From the NCBI RefSeq assembly GCF_002443255.2, contig NW_019211454.1, forward strand, positions 30,238,061 through 30,302,060: a stretch of DNA of 64,000 bases, read 5' to 3'. This stretch comes from Varroa destructor (lineage: Eukaryota; Arthropoda; Arachnida; Mesostigmata; Varroidae). The notes beneath the pieces were generated by a model. That model was not told where the DNA came from. It worked only from the letters and a program-made list of their open reading frames with translations, and did no database searches. Below, one piece after another: positions 46,694 through 57,939 of this stretch (position 1 is the stretch's first letter; the number at the start of each line of letters is the position of its first letter). The position numbers and the translations under genes were made by a program.

Positions 46694-48504
46694 CCTCTCA
46701 CTACATTCGTGTTCCGCGCTATTACGTGTATTTTTACTTTTACAATGGGTTTATTTCTAAATACAGTATGTAGCGGGTTTGTAATATTGCTAAGCAAAGT
46801 TTACATAGGAACGATCCATTGTTATTTTTATGCGCATTTGGAAGTTGAACGCATCGTAAGTAAATCAGCGCAGTGTGCCACGTCCGAGGCCCCTCCCGTT
46901 TAATGTACCTGCGACCCACTCGCTTACCAGGCCGCCTATAGTACCTGGACAAGTCCTTCAATCCGTCAGTTCCTCTAGTCGAGAGCTAACCGTTCGGCCA
47001 ACCACGGCCATATCATAGATAGGGTGGAGTCATTCGGCTCTATTTCACTCGTGGTGGGTCTCTGTGACGCTGCGGGCTTCACAATTATCCACTCCAGGTA
47101 TCGTATGCGACCGCCCGTTCACGAACTATGCATATATACATATATAGATCTACATATATATGTATGAATTTATAAGTATTGTTCTCTCTGATGCTATGCA
47201 TACTGGTTTCCAATGAGTAACGCGTGGTATTGCGGGCACTGCACCACATCAATACATACCATATACATATATTCAGGTCGTAACTGATTGTCGCTCTCGA
47301 GCCTGGTCTATCAGTGTTTCTGCTCTATTTATAGCGTTTCGTGCATGTTGCCGTCGAATGCAGGACAGAGGGATCGAGTCTAGTTCACATGCCCAACAGG
47401 ATCGTGACCGTACCCTCTGGACTTCGCGAAGGCGATCGCCAGGCTCCACGAAAGATTCCTTCGGGTTTTACTGACGCTGCTAGATCTTTAGTTCGCAATA
47501 AAAAGTAGGCTGTAATAATTGAAGGAAAAGCGCCGGCGCTCTGTCTGCACAGTCGCAACCACAGCTTATCATTTGGGTTCGCCTTTAGCAACACTGTGGT
47601 GCCAATAAAAGACCTTATTTCGGTTCGTTGTCATAACCTGTTGCAACGTATGCTTGCATACGTAGAACTGAAGCAACCTGCAAAGCGGATTAGACTTGAT
47701 ATGTGAAATAACAAAGGGCTAGATTGCCTTTATTCAACAACAGCGAGGATCTTTAGTGAAGGTGACTTAAGTGGAATAATTATTTACTCATCGTACATAC
47801 ATCCAGAAGGCGGCAAGCAATACAAACAGCATGGCCGAGCGGGTTCTAAAATGAATACGATCTAGCTATGAGTTGACGCTTCTAGAGTTACCGCAATTGA
47901 GGGGTGCTCCCTGTTTATTGCGGGCAGTCTATTTACAGCAGGAAAAGATTCTCTGTGGTTCACATTTTAGGTCCATAGTGGCTTGCGTTTTACAGGGATT
48001 TTCGTCAATTCAAATTGTTGACGTCTCCAAGATGTTTCATAATTTTGTTGTATTTAGCACACTCAAGCGTCTAATAGATTATTACGAAACGGAGCAGAAA
48101 AACAAAAAGTTTTTCCGTGCTAATTAAAAGGAATCTTTGTGGTTGTGAAACAAGAATACTTGCAGTTGACATGGAGTTACTGGAAAAACACGGACATGGA
48201 AAAACTAGACGCTAGCTAGGTACCTAGTGTACGCCATAAAAGGTTGCATTTCAAGATTTAACGGTATTTAGGTACACAAACCTATTGCCTTGAAAAGGTA
48301 CGCACTGATCAAACTGTAACAATAGGCAACCTGATTAGCAGTCGCTAATAAACACTTCAGGTTCTTTGTCTAATTATATATCATGTCAAGATTGATATTG
48401 AAGTTACTATTCAATTTAAGCGGTAGTTTAAATTATCGTAGATTGAGCTCTTTTGAGCTGCTGTAACTGAATAATCATGAAACGATGACGTAGACGACGA
48501 TGTT

Positions 48505-48520
48505 GATAATAATAATAATA
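48505..48520 (+). repeat. (ATA)5 array
   Basis: About five ATA/TAA units follow a GACGA-rich stretch. Confidence 0.85.
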
Positions 48521-51500
48521 TGACGAAACAGGTGAACGAGCACCTATTACGCTTTGCTTGGCCTTATCAGGCGTACTATCGGTTTTTTTTTACAAACAAC
48601 GATGACACCTGTAAATTAGCACCTATTTGTGATATTCGAGAATATCTCTGTCTGTACTGCATTGTACTTCTCTGTCACGTGCCTTCGGGAATCGCAATCC
48701 GGACGTCGCCATCCCCCATTGCCCCTGAACTCTCTCCATCATAGAGAGTCTGTAGGTGGAGCAGTTGAGCCCCACCCTTCGTATATTCTCCAGCAGGTAG
48801 GGGATCCTAGTACGACCGAGATCGGGTGGTCTCACAAGAGTTAATGTAAATTATATATTCACCACACTCATTAAGCGAACCCTAGCAGCAGCGGTGCGTT
48901 CGTTGGCAAGATGCGCACGGGCGTTAGAGAGGCTCGTCTATAGTCCTTTAGGCATCCTTTTTTCTCAAGGGGAAAAACTTCCTATAGCCCTGAGGGGGAT
49001 CCTCCTACGGGGTTCTTGTCAACATCCCCTTACTGCGTCGACTTCAACCGCTAAGTACGCAGCTCCCTTTTTTACATTTTGTAATTATACGTTAAGCATA
49101 ACCCCTCATCTCTTGGCATGAACAGGACTAGATCTCTGATTGTGCCGCGCACGTAGCCACCGTACGCAGACGTGAGCAAAGCGTATGCTACGAAGCAGCA
49201 AACAAGTCGATGGTGACATCATGCAATAGCCACGTGGCCTCCGTATGCGGTACGGGGGCACAAAGTGGCCTAGAGGTCGACGCAATCATAATGTTTAATA
49301 ACAAATCATTGGTATGAACACATCATTAGGTAAACTATTAGAGTAAAAAAAAAAAAGAAAAAACTATCCCATCTCAGTCAAGTGGTTAGTACTGGTGTAA
49401 TTTTAAAGTGATACCTTTACTTAGCTACCTAGAACAATGCCCCTCTTAAAACTTTACTGGTTCAACACAATCATTTAAAAATTCGGTAATAAACGCGGGT
49501 GATGCACGCTTGTAATGGACTTTGAGGGGAACACGCAAACGCTTTAGTGATCAATATATCCACTTGATCTATTTACACTGCTCATTCGCAACTTCTTTGT
49601 CCACTTTGATTTGTTTAGTTTCTATATATATAGATATATATATGTAAACACATGCGGCATGGGCATGTTTTGACAGTGTTCCAGTGATGACGTTTTCGTC
49701 AACTGAACGAGAATTGATTTTTAGAAAAAGGCCTTAGTGGACTTTAATCTCTTATTAAAGTCTAATAGTTTTCACGACAGATGGGAATTCTGCTTTGCCG
49801 TAATCATACCATAACGTCTCCATTTTCGAACAATCCACTGACAGCTGCTTAAAGGCAAATGTTTAGCTGCTGCGGTGTCGTTAGGAGCCATAGGGTAACA
49901 ATAGAGCAGCAATAGGGCAGTCGCTTGCACCTATACGTGTAGCTAGCGTACAAATGCGAAACTTGTTTTTTTTTTTTAGCAAAAAACGCCTATGAAAAGG
50001 GCTATTTAAATGACAAATGTTCCACTGTTTGGCACAATAATAAAATTGTATCCGCATAGTATAGTTATCTAAGGTTGACTTTTATGACTCATCTGTTCAC
50101 CGAAAAATTCACATAATTGCGCTGGACCCGTTTCTTGCTCGGTGTGTCAAACCGTAACTATTAACTCGAGCGTTGAGACTTTGAGGCACGAGCATTTTGA
50201 AAAAAAGAAGAGTGGAGAAATGAACTAGCTTAGTAAGATCTGATGATTTTGAGCGACAATTAATAACGTTCTTGCTGCATAGAAAACCATACACACAGAA
50301 ACGCACACATCTCTAATATGATCCCATAGATTGCGAGAAAGGAAATTCGTTTACGGAATAAAAAAAGATCTTGCCGACGACGTGACAAATTAATGCGTAA
50401 GTGTGTTCGTTATTGTATAATTGTTCCTGACATTAGCATATTTGAGTATTCAAGCTTGGGCCTTATACGAAAAATAGAAGAACTTATGGATAGGCACAAA
50501 TAGACAATATCTTCATACGGAATCTATGTATACGCATATTAGCCATGGGGGTTTTCCGGGCCTTCCCAACGAAAACTTCAGTAAAGCTATAAAAAGTTGT
50601 CAAATGACAGAAAAAAAACCTCGTCGAAATTCAGAAGGGCAGATATCATGCTAGGCCGAAAGAAGAGGCAACAGTGGCTTACACTTCGGGAAAAGTGAAA
50701 GATAGCTAAGTTAATAGTTATTTATATGACGCTAATTTTGCGTCAGCCGGAGCGCGTGTTCTATTATTCTACGACAAGGACGTTACAATACTGACCGTCC
50801 ATAGCCGATTGCATGGTTTTTTTTTCGTCTAAAACTAATGACGAGTTCTTGGTCACTATAGTTGTATGGTATTATGTAAACGTTCGTTTAGTCAGTGATA
50901 GTGTACACTTTAGTATGAAATAAATAAGGCGGAACTCGCGACTATCTCATGTCTATTGACTCTTGTAGAGCAGTAGCTTTGGTGGAACCTGGCTAGTCGC
51001 AAAGAGGATTCAAAGGGCTTTACGATAACGGAAGAAGACAGTCATTAGTCGATTAAAGCTGACATAACTAACATGTCTATCAGGGATGTCCGTACTTAAT
51101 TTGCATAGGATGGCTATTATATATTTCCAGTTTCAGTTGAATAGAAACACGTGTTGGATTTGATTAGAGAAGAGCACCTCTAAACAAACTACTAACGATC
51201 ATGGCGACGTCTGGAATGGAATATAATGGTAATAATAACTTGCAGATACCCTTTGCATACAAGTAGTTGTTGATCTACTTATTTACTACCTCTGACTTAA
51301 GTGCAAACCTTCCTTTCAAAGGTCACGAACTTTCCCAACGTATTTCTGGACGCCGACAAGAGTCAATGCTGTAATATTTATCATATTTTTTTTATAATAC
51401 CGAACTTTAATAATCAGTATTATATACAAGCACTATTATTAATTCTAGTAATAGTTCTTGTAATTATTATCATTTGTGATTTTGATTTGTTAGTCTTAAA

Positions 51501-51809
51501 AAAGCTGGGGACATACAACGTGAAGTAAATACTTGGCCATATTTTCAGTAATTGGGTTTTGTTCAATACAGAGAAACAAAATAGAAGTGAAAATGCGCGT
51601 GAGGGCCATGAGAGGGTACGGTCAGGCATATCGTCTATATTATATGCACGTGTGTAATTTTATCTATTTATATATATCCGCTCACTCGTGCACTGCTAAG
51701 ATAAATTTGTATCTATATATAGCAGGCAAATGAATCCCTAGTAGTTCTTCGGTAATTAAAAAACTGAAAAGGCAGCAGTTAAAAAACGGCGTTTACTCGT
51801 AAAAAAGCG

Positions 51810-51896
51810 ATGCTGCCGGCGACGACAACGACGGCGTCCGTGATCGGTGCTACGGCGTCGTCGTCGTCGTTCAGTCGAGCTCTTCAGTCGCCAGAG
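51810..51896 (+). CDS. Candidate first coding exon (29 codons) ending at a splice donor
   Basis: An ATG in an A-rich context (AAAAAAGCGATG) opens a Thr/Ser/Ala-rich leader reading MLPATTTTASVIGATASSSS, then FSRALQSPE. The frame reaches a donor-like CAGAG|GTAATC, with GT at 51,897-51,898, and splicing there would leave the frame in phase 0. Without splicing the frame would continue to a stop at 52,016. Codons are strikingly GC/CG-ended against the AT-rich surroundings, as in many arthropod first exons. A TATATATAG element about 90 bp upstream (near 51,713) is at the right distance for a start site near 51,745. No following exon was identified with confidence, and the serine run comes from a TCG repeat, so chance is a real alternative. 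The product is not recognisable. Confidence 0.3.
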
Positions 51897-52250
51897 GTAA
51901 TCTCTTTACGGAAAATCACGGGTCCTCGGAAAAAGATTTGTGCGCTTTCACAGAGCGAAGGAGCCGCAGTAGAAATGAATGCATCGAAGCCCAAATGCCA
52001 GCTACGAATACTATAATTATTTACATTATATATATCTACTAATATTGTTGATGTAATAATGCTCATCGTTATTTTCCCTTTCTCTATAATTTTGTCGGCA
52101 GCATTGGCGGTACTGTTCCCGTTAGCACCTGCTGTTTTAGTAAGCCTATTGTACGCATCCAGATAAGATATACTGATAGAAATAGATCGAAAATGACTCT
52201 GTTGGCCGTAGACGGGGTTGATACTCGGTGGGACCGAAAAAACACACATG

Positions 52251-52254
<4 letters not shown>

Positions 52255-52296
<42 letters not shown>
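52255..52296 (+). repeat. (TA)21 microsatellite
   Basis: There are 42 bp of uninterrupted TA. Such tracts are polymorphic and can extrude cruciforms. The Tyr-Ile run in the minus-strand frame across it is not a protein. Confidence 0.98.
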
Positions 52297-52298
<2 letters not shown>

Positions 52299-53049
52299 AC
52301 TTGAAGAAATTTCTATTCCATACTTAGTATTGTTTCAGTGCTCAAAACTCACGTCGTTTACATGCACATAACGTAAGCCTAACTATAAAGAGCTCGCATG
52401 TCCTACTCACACTTCGCTATAATAATTAATAGGCAATATCTCAGCTAACAGACCGGTTTGAAAGCCAGTCCTTAGGACCGCTGCGATTTTCTCGGACGCA
52501 TTTATCACAAAATAGAAATTTCGATTCTTGACCCAACTATCGAACGGGTATCAGAAAATACACCACTGTGCCAATATATCATTCGTATTGAAACGCAGAA
52601 GAGGTTTTGCCCATAATCACCAGCAGCCCTTAACACCGGTGCCAGATCTATCTAACGGGTAGCAATCAAAACGGAACATCTGCTTACGGGATTAACTATT
52701 TAAGCATAAGCAATCATTGTTTCCCATAGCCCACTGCTTTACAATACTGACGACGAGATCCCGTCACGCGCGCTAATCTGCTGTAGTTGGAAGATGTTAT
52801 TTTGGGGTGAATCTCTACCGACAGATTGGCTTTCCCTTTGCTGGAAAAAATTTACCCCAAGCTGGTTAATCCATAGCGATATTTGTCCAGAAGGCGTACC
52901 GATGACAATAATTAGGGCAGGGCTGCCAGGAGTGACGATGATGATATCCTCCTCTGGGCTATATGTGCCCGCGATATTTCCATAAGCTGAGCTATAACGT
53001 TTCTTTTTCTCGACTGATTCTTTATAAATTATCGATGCATATCAGAGAG

Positions 53050-55470
53050 CTGAAGATGTGTGTATTTAATTTATGAATTTTTCATTTTTTGGCTATCTTC
53101 GGTGTAAACAAGTGTTTCAGTTTACCTTTTCGTTATAGGCTGGAAGATTTAACCGGGATGGGCCATACTTGACCCATCACGATTTCTTTAGCAGACGTAT
53201 GAAGCGGCATGGTAACGAAAATGTTGCAGAGAATTTTGCAATTCTAGGTGTCTATTTTTGAGCGTATGTGTGGACGTTAATTGACGCAATTGTGGCTTGT
53301 GTCAGCTCTTCCCTAGTAAATATGTATTTTCTGATATCAGATTGCTTTAGTCGAAAAGTTGTTTCTTGAGGAAGGCCAAGCATTTATTATCTAGACGCAA
53401 GAATCATAGATGGGCAAAGTCTTCCTTTACGCTTTACTTATTCGTTGATTTCAACAGCTTCCGACTGATGAATTAGGTAAAGAATATACAACGATAGCAA
53501 GACCTGAATAGGAGCTCGTCTGTTTGTCCTTATAATGTTGTCTCGACAATTGAGGCAGGTTCTGTCCAATCGACATTAAACAGTGTCACTATAAAATGAT
53601 TTCCGTAGTATGTGTAACTGGCGCATTGTTGTATGTTACCCTGTTTTGTTGTAGTAGTATATGGACGTTATTGTTGCTATTGACGCCGTCATGGCCTGCT
53701 GTTGTGTGGTGAGCCCGTGCAACGATAGCTCATTTCGCTTAAACAATGCTCTTGCTGCCGCTACTTGTTCTTCTCGTAATAATAGCAGTAGTAATACAAG
53801 TTATTGTTGTTCTCTGGCACCTCCCGGGTTACGGTAGCCTGCGGTACCTGCGCTTCAAGTAGCATTTGTGGGAACAACTCAAAATGCAGGCCAGCTACGT
53901 CACACTGCCCACCATAGACTTCATCGCTGTCACTACGACCGCAGTTACCAGCTTTTCGGCATCGGTGACTGCCGTAAGCGTCAGCTCCCGTTTGGTCCAA
54001 TAAAGGCTTCTGTTCCGTAGATTCATTTCAGCCGTGTAACTTTCTGTACAGCTAAAGATACATTGTAACACAACAACGTAACAAAAGCAGCGTGAACAAC
54101 GAGCGACATCGAGGACGAATAATTCATGTCACACTACTGCCGCAGGCGGCGGCGGCGGTAGCAACAATGGGCATAAAATGGCCGTAGTTTCGTAAGTAGG
54201 CGATTCTCTGGGGCTGATTACATCAACATTAGCGGACGCTCTATGTGGTGTGTGCCCCCAAGCCTCAACTAAGCAGCTCGTCGACGCACTATAAATAATG
54301 GACACCGGCCATTCCCACTACAGACCAACTTTCACCATGCCTGATGCGTATTTCGACTTCTCTATGCATAATAAAAAGGTCATCCAGATCCTCGATTATG
54401 TTCAAGTGGCCTTTTAATACTTAAGGCTATTCCGTAGTTTTTGTATGTAAGCGCATTTGACTGCTTATCTCCAATACGTGTTTGGATGGTAGAATAGGGT
54501 CAATATAACGGTACTATACAAATAACGATTGATATCGATGCCGCAGAGCCTAAAGCACTGGAGCTTTTACAGAGATTCTACAGCTGATCCAAAATATATA
54601 CACGAATATGCGTTAGTATAGACATAATAGCAACACGTTATTATACGCGTCGTATCACTGCGTCTGCCATGTGTCGAATTCAGAGAAACAGGTAGATTCT
54701 ACTTTGAAAACTGAAACTGGTTTCTAGAAGTCAGAATCTGTAGGGTGTTATAATTACAGTCAAGTAAATAAAGAAAAAAGAACAATCAATGGGTTATTGC
54801 CACTAACATATCGCCACTGTGTCTCTAAAGGCGATTTCAGGTTCCACAACTCCACTCGCGTTTCTAAGACCTGTAAAGTGGTATCTATTGGCTTTGAAAT
54901 ATGATTATTACTAATTGTTGCTAATTATTGCTACTCTTTAGCAAACAAGATGATTATGAGCCGTCACTCCTGCGCCGAATCCAACCCAAGAGACACGAGC
55001 CATAGGTGTTCTGTCCGTAGGAACGGTTGGGTTATTGTTGCATAGGACATACCTTTGACGCATAATCTGCTGCCATTTATCAGCCGGTCTACACCGCAAA
55101 AGAAAACAAGATAGCTTGAAATATGAATACGGTTAACGGGCAACACCGAAGACTGAGTGGATGACGTATTTGTTTTAACGGTAAACAAGTGACGATTTGA
55201 TCTCTGCGACGAATTGCACAGAAAACCAGTAGGCTTTGACGTTGAAAGACTTTTGAACTGTATATCGCTAGCAGATGACACATGGTTGGCGAATGAAAAA
55301 CGGCTGATTTTATTCTAGGAAAAATAAATTAAGAAGCAAAAACATCGTTCAGTCTAGGCAATCAACATTCGATAGTTAATGTTTGTTCCTCGAGGGCCAC
55401 AGCGCTCCGGAAATTCATTGAAGACTACTGGAGAAATTAGATAGGGACGCCTTAAGCGAAAACGATATGT
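53050..55470. other. Mostly gene-free stretch
   Basis: Minus-strand frames at 53,761-54,000 (Gly/Cys-containing, protein-like but unrecognised) and 54,964-55,281 (Ser/Thr-rich) are the only ones of note. Neither has an ATG or clear splice sites. Confidence 0.45.
54145..54158 (+). repeat. Short (GGC)n array
   Basis: About four and a half GGC units in a small GC-rich pocket, with no gene attached. Confidence 0.85.
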
Positions 55471-55479
55471 AAATCATAC

Positions 55480-56360
55480 AAACGTTTCACCAACGGAGAT
55501 CGGAGTTTTGAAAATCAGCGAGGAGGTGATCAGCTACCTGGTCCGAAGGACAGGAACCTCGAAAGTAGGGCTTGTAATCTAAGGATTCTGTCGGCCAAGA
55601 CTGGCAGTTTCTAGCTAGCGTGTTGCGTAGCTATGGGCCAGGTACTGAAAATGGGGAAACCGATTAGTAAGCCTGGGGAATTGATTTCAAGCCACTTGGA
55701 AATGTATGAGATGTGTTCGACGTGCAATTTGCGGAACTTTAGTAAACGAAAAAAAACGCCTGGAACGTACGATCGCTATAGACGAAACATGGTTCAGTCT
55801 TTACCACCAGTCGCAGAAAGGGAATGACACCGCCGTGGTAAGAAATCAAATTTGGCAACAGTGTTGAATGGGTTTCGATGTTAGGTGATGATGGTACTTT
55901 CAGTGGTTATCAGGGGCATTTGCGAATTTGAGATCCTCGCCGAAAATATAACAAGGAATGCAGCTGGCTATCTAAAGTTTTTCAAGCGACTCATGGATCA
56001 TTGGCACGGCAATAAAAAGCAAGCAATCTGATGACGCTAGACCTTATCGATCGCCAAGCTTCAATTACTTCCTGGCTCGAAAGAACGCCGGCCTCAACCC
56101 GCTTATCATCTTGATATAAATCCGTGCAATTATGAAGTCTTCCCATGCGTCAAAAAACCTAACTGGTGCGTAAGCATATCTCACCATCGCTTCGTGTTGA
56201 GAGGCCGTAGACGGAAATTACAGAATGAGAACGCAAAAGATAGATATACGGCTGGCCAGAGGCCGCCGAAGCGCTACGACAAGCATATGAAGACTCTACT
56301 ACATATCATTCTAACCCAACTAGAGCTCGGAACTTGAAATTCAATCAAAATCGACCAGAT
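55480..56360 (+). mobile_element. Mariner-family transposase relic (IDETW type)
   Basis: This is a third, longer dead mariner-superfamily transposase. From 55,633 one frame reads VLKMGKPISKPGELISSHL, the family's linker before the catalytic core (usual form VLKxGKWVPHELSE). After a frameshift, LERTIAIDETWFSLYHQ carries the first catalytic Asp at 55,781-55,783. The second block is DDARPY (family form HDNARPH) with Asp at 56,030-56,032. The third is PQPAYHLDINPCNYEVFP at 56,092-56,145 (family form HPPYSPDLNPCDYxxFP). There the catalytic Asp of CDY has become Asn, which alone would inactivate the enzyme. The spacing between the second and third acidic residues is about 33 codons, close to DD34D once indels are allowed for. 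The IDETW and NPCxY wording differs from the relic at 25.6 kb, so this is a separate subfamily. Inverted terminal repeats were not identified, and the ends are estimates. Confidence 0.8.
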
Positions 56361-56407
56361 TCGCTTGCAACAGTTCAATATTTAGCACCTACAGTAGCAT
56401 GTTTGCC

Positions 56408-56437
56408 GAGTGCTAAGTTTTTTCAAACTTAGCACTC
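56408..56437. repeat. Perfect 13-bp hairpin with 4-nt loop
   Basis: GAGTGCTAAGTTT (56,408-56,420) and AAACTTAGCACTC (56,425-56,437) are exact reverse complements around TTTC. It lies about 50-70 bp past the last legible part of the mariner relic, so it may be a damaged element end or an unrelated foldback. Confidence 0.85.
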
Positions 56438-56439
56438 TT

Positions 56440-57450
56440 TTCAGGGTTATTAGATGCGTGCATGCTTCGCTAGGTAGCAATTATTACGCCCAGTTGAAAG
56501 GCTGTATGTGACCTTTACGGCAATACTTCTTTCTTTGCAAAAGAACCAAACGCCCTGCCGAATAATGTTCTATATATAATATCTTACTAATCGCAATCTT
56601 ACACCATGGCCGTCGCCTGCGATTAGTATAGATGGCGGAGTCGATACTTGTTTGGCGTACCTTATTCATACATCTAATAAATGAATAGGTTTTTCAAGAA
56701 GGTCAAATTGCTTGAAACTCCCATTCCAACTTTTTCCTTCTGTCGCGGAAGGTAACTCTCGCTCGATGCGCTATTTCATACTCCACTGGCGGCATGAATC
56801 TCTTCTAGCAATGCCAACTGCGTCTAATCTTTGTGCACTACACGCTTATAAATGTCTGAAATATCATCTACACTAGACTGTACATATATACACACATGAG
56901 GCAAATATAAACGATCTATATTTGGACTTGGAAACTATATTTCGAGATGGCATCAAGACGAAAAGATCAGTGACAACCCTCTAGCGAAACCCTCTAGCTC
57001 ATTTCAGTTACCCTACTTTTCCTATCAAAGTTTAAAACAGACTGCGTAGCTTCACGACCATCAAGTTACTAATGAGGCAAATAAACACAAATATTTCCTT
57101 ATAGAATAGTACGGAACAATTCGTCATCGAAGAATCGAAAGCTGATTCTCTAGATATTTTTCCCGTTTATACGTAAAAAATTATATAATAGAAATGATAG
57201 TGTAACCATTGAATTTACGTAAACTTAAATTTGCAAATGTTCTTGTTTTCCATCCACCTTGCGTCGTATATTTGCTTCGTTCCATGTAATAACCTTCTGT
57301 TTTATTGTACACACCCATAAATATTACCTCAAGCTATAGAGCTCTAAAGAGTGTTCGCCGACCGACCGACTGACTAATCCTTCGGTTTGCTCATCGCATT
57401 CATATATGGAGCAGATTCTAGAAAGTAGGGCTATGCATGCAGAGAATGTC
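56440..57450. other. AT-rich stretch, nothing seen
   Basis: No gene is recognised. Short runs of GACC units occur at about 57,357-57,371. Confidence 0.55.
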
Positions 57451-57904
57451 TGTTCCCTAGTCGCTTGTCCAACTAGCTATAGCCACGCCATGCGTCGTAA
57501 TAATAATGGCGTTCATAGTAAATGGTGTGATGATAGCCGCTTTCCGAGCGAATTCGTTTAACCCCATACCATCCATATCGTGCTGGTCAGCGAGTAGCAG
57601 TCGACAGCCGTCAATCTCTGTGCAGTACGTTGGCGCGTACATGCAGTTCTGCAGTGGGCACTGCTTACATACGTGCGTGCACGTTTGTCCGAGCCAACGA
57701 AATGTCAGAACGTATGGTCCGGCAGGCCTCGTCGCTCATCAGCGAGGAGAGCTTCCATCGTTCAGGCTTCGTATTCCGTACTTTCACTCATGCCTCATAA
57801 GTTATGCACGCAACCCGCTCGTTGCTGTAATTGCCACTGCTTCTCGCGCACGTAGCAACTATTGCGCAGCAATAGTCGACAGCCGTCTACAACGCTGCGT
57901 GCAT

Positions 57905-57931
57905 GAGAGAGAGAGAGAGAGAGAGAGAGAG
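57905..57931 (+). repeat. (GA)13 microsatellite
   Basis: There are 27 bp of uninterrupted GA at the downstream edge of the 57.5-57.9 kb GC-rich island. It resembles the GAGA-factor-type repeats common near arthropod promoters. Confidence 0.95.
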
Positions 57932-57939
57932 TGACGGGG

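Larger units (their letters stand above)
44760..51780. other. Long AT-leaning stretch with minor GC patches
   Basis: No gene is supported. A tRNA-Ser-like A-box word (minus strand, 46,990-47,000) and a YY1/CTCF-like word at 46.68 kb lie around a GC-richer patch at 46.6-47.1 kb. A second patch at 48.65-49.1 kb has open frames on both strands. TA-rich alternating tracts lie near 47.13 and 49.62 kb. Confidence 0.5.

Noticed and set aside
46870..47010. Minus-strand TGGCCGAACGGTTAGCTC looks like a tRNA-Ser A box
   Set aside because: The B-box position reads GGATTGAAGGA, the anticodon arm does not fold and no acceptor stem forms. It is at best an old SINE scrap.
47832..47860. ATGGCCGAGCGGGTTCTAAAATG resembles the D-arm start of a Ser/Leu tRNA
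   Set aside because: No B box or T arm follows and no acceptor stem can be paired, so it is a chance A-box word.
48623..48844. Complementary frames of about 70 codons at 48.6-48.8 kb considered as a LINE or retrotransposon scrap
   Set aside because: No reverse transcriptase, endonuclease or gag motif could be found.
51884..52300. 138-codon minus frame with a Tyr-Ile run
   Set aside because: The run is the (TA)21 microsatellite and the rest has no coding signal.
53761..54000. Protein-like minus frame (FPQMLLEAQVPQATVTREVPE)
   Set aside because: No ATG, no convincing splice sites, not recognised, and it runs into an AT-rich Tyr run. Mentioned only within the regional entry.
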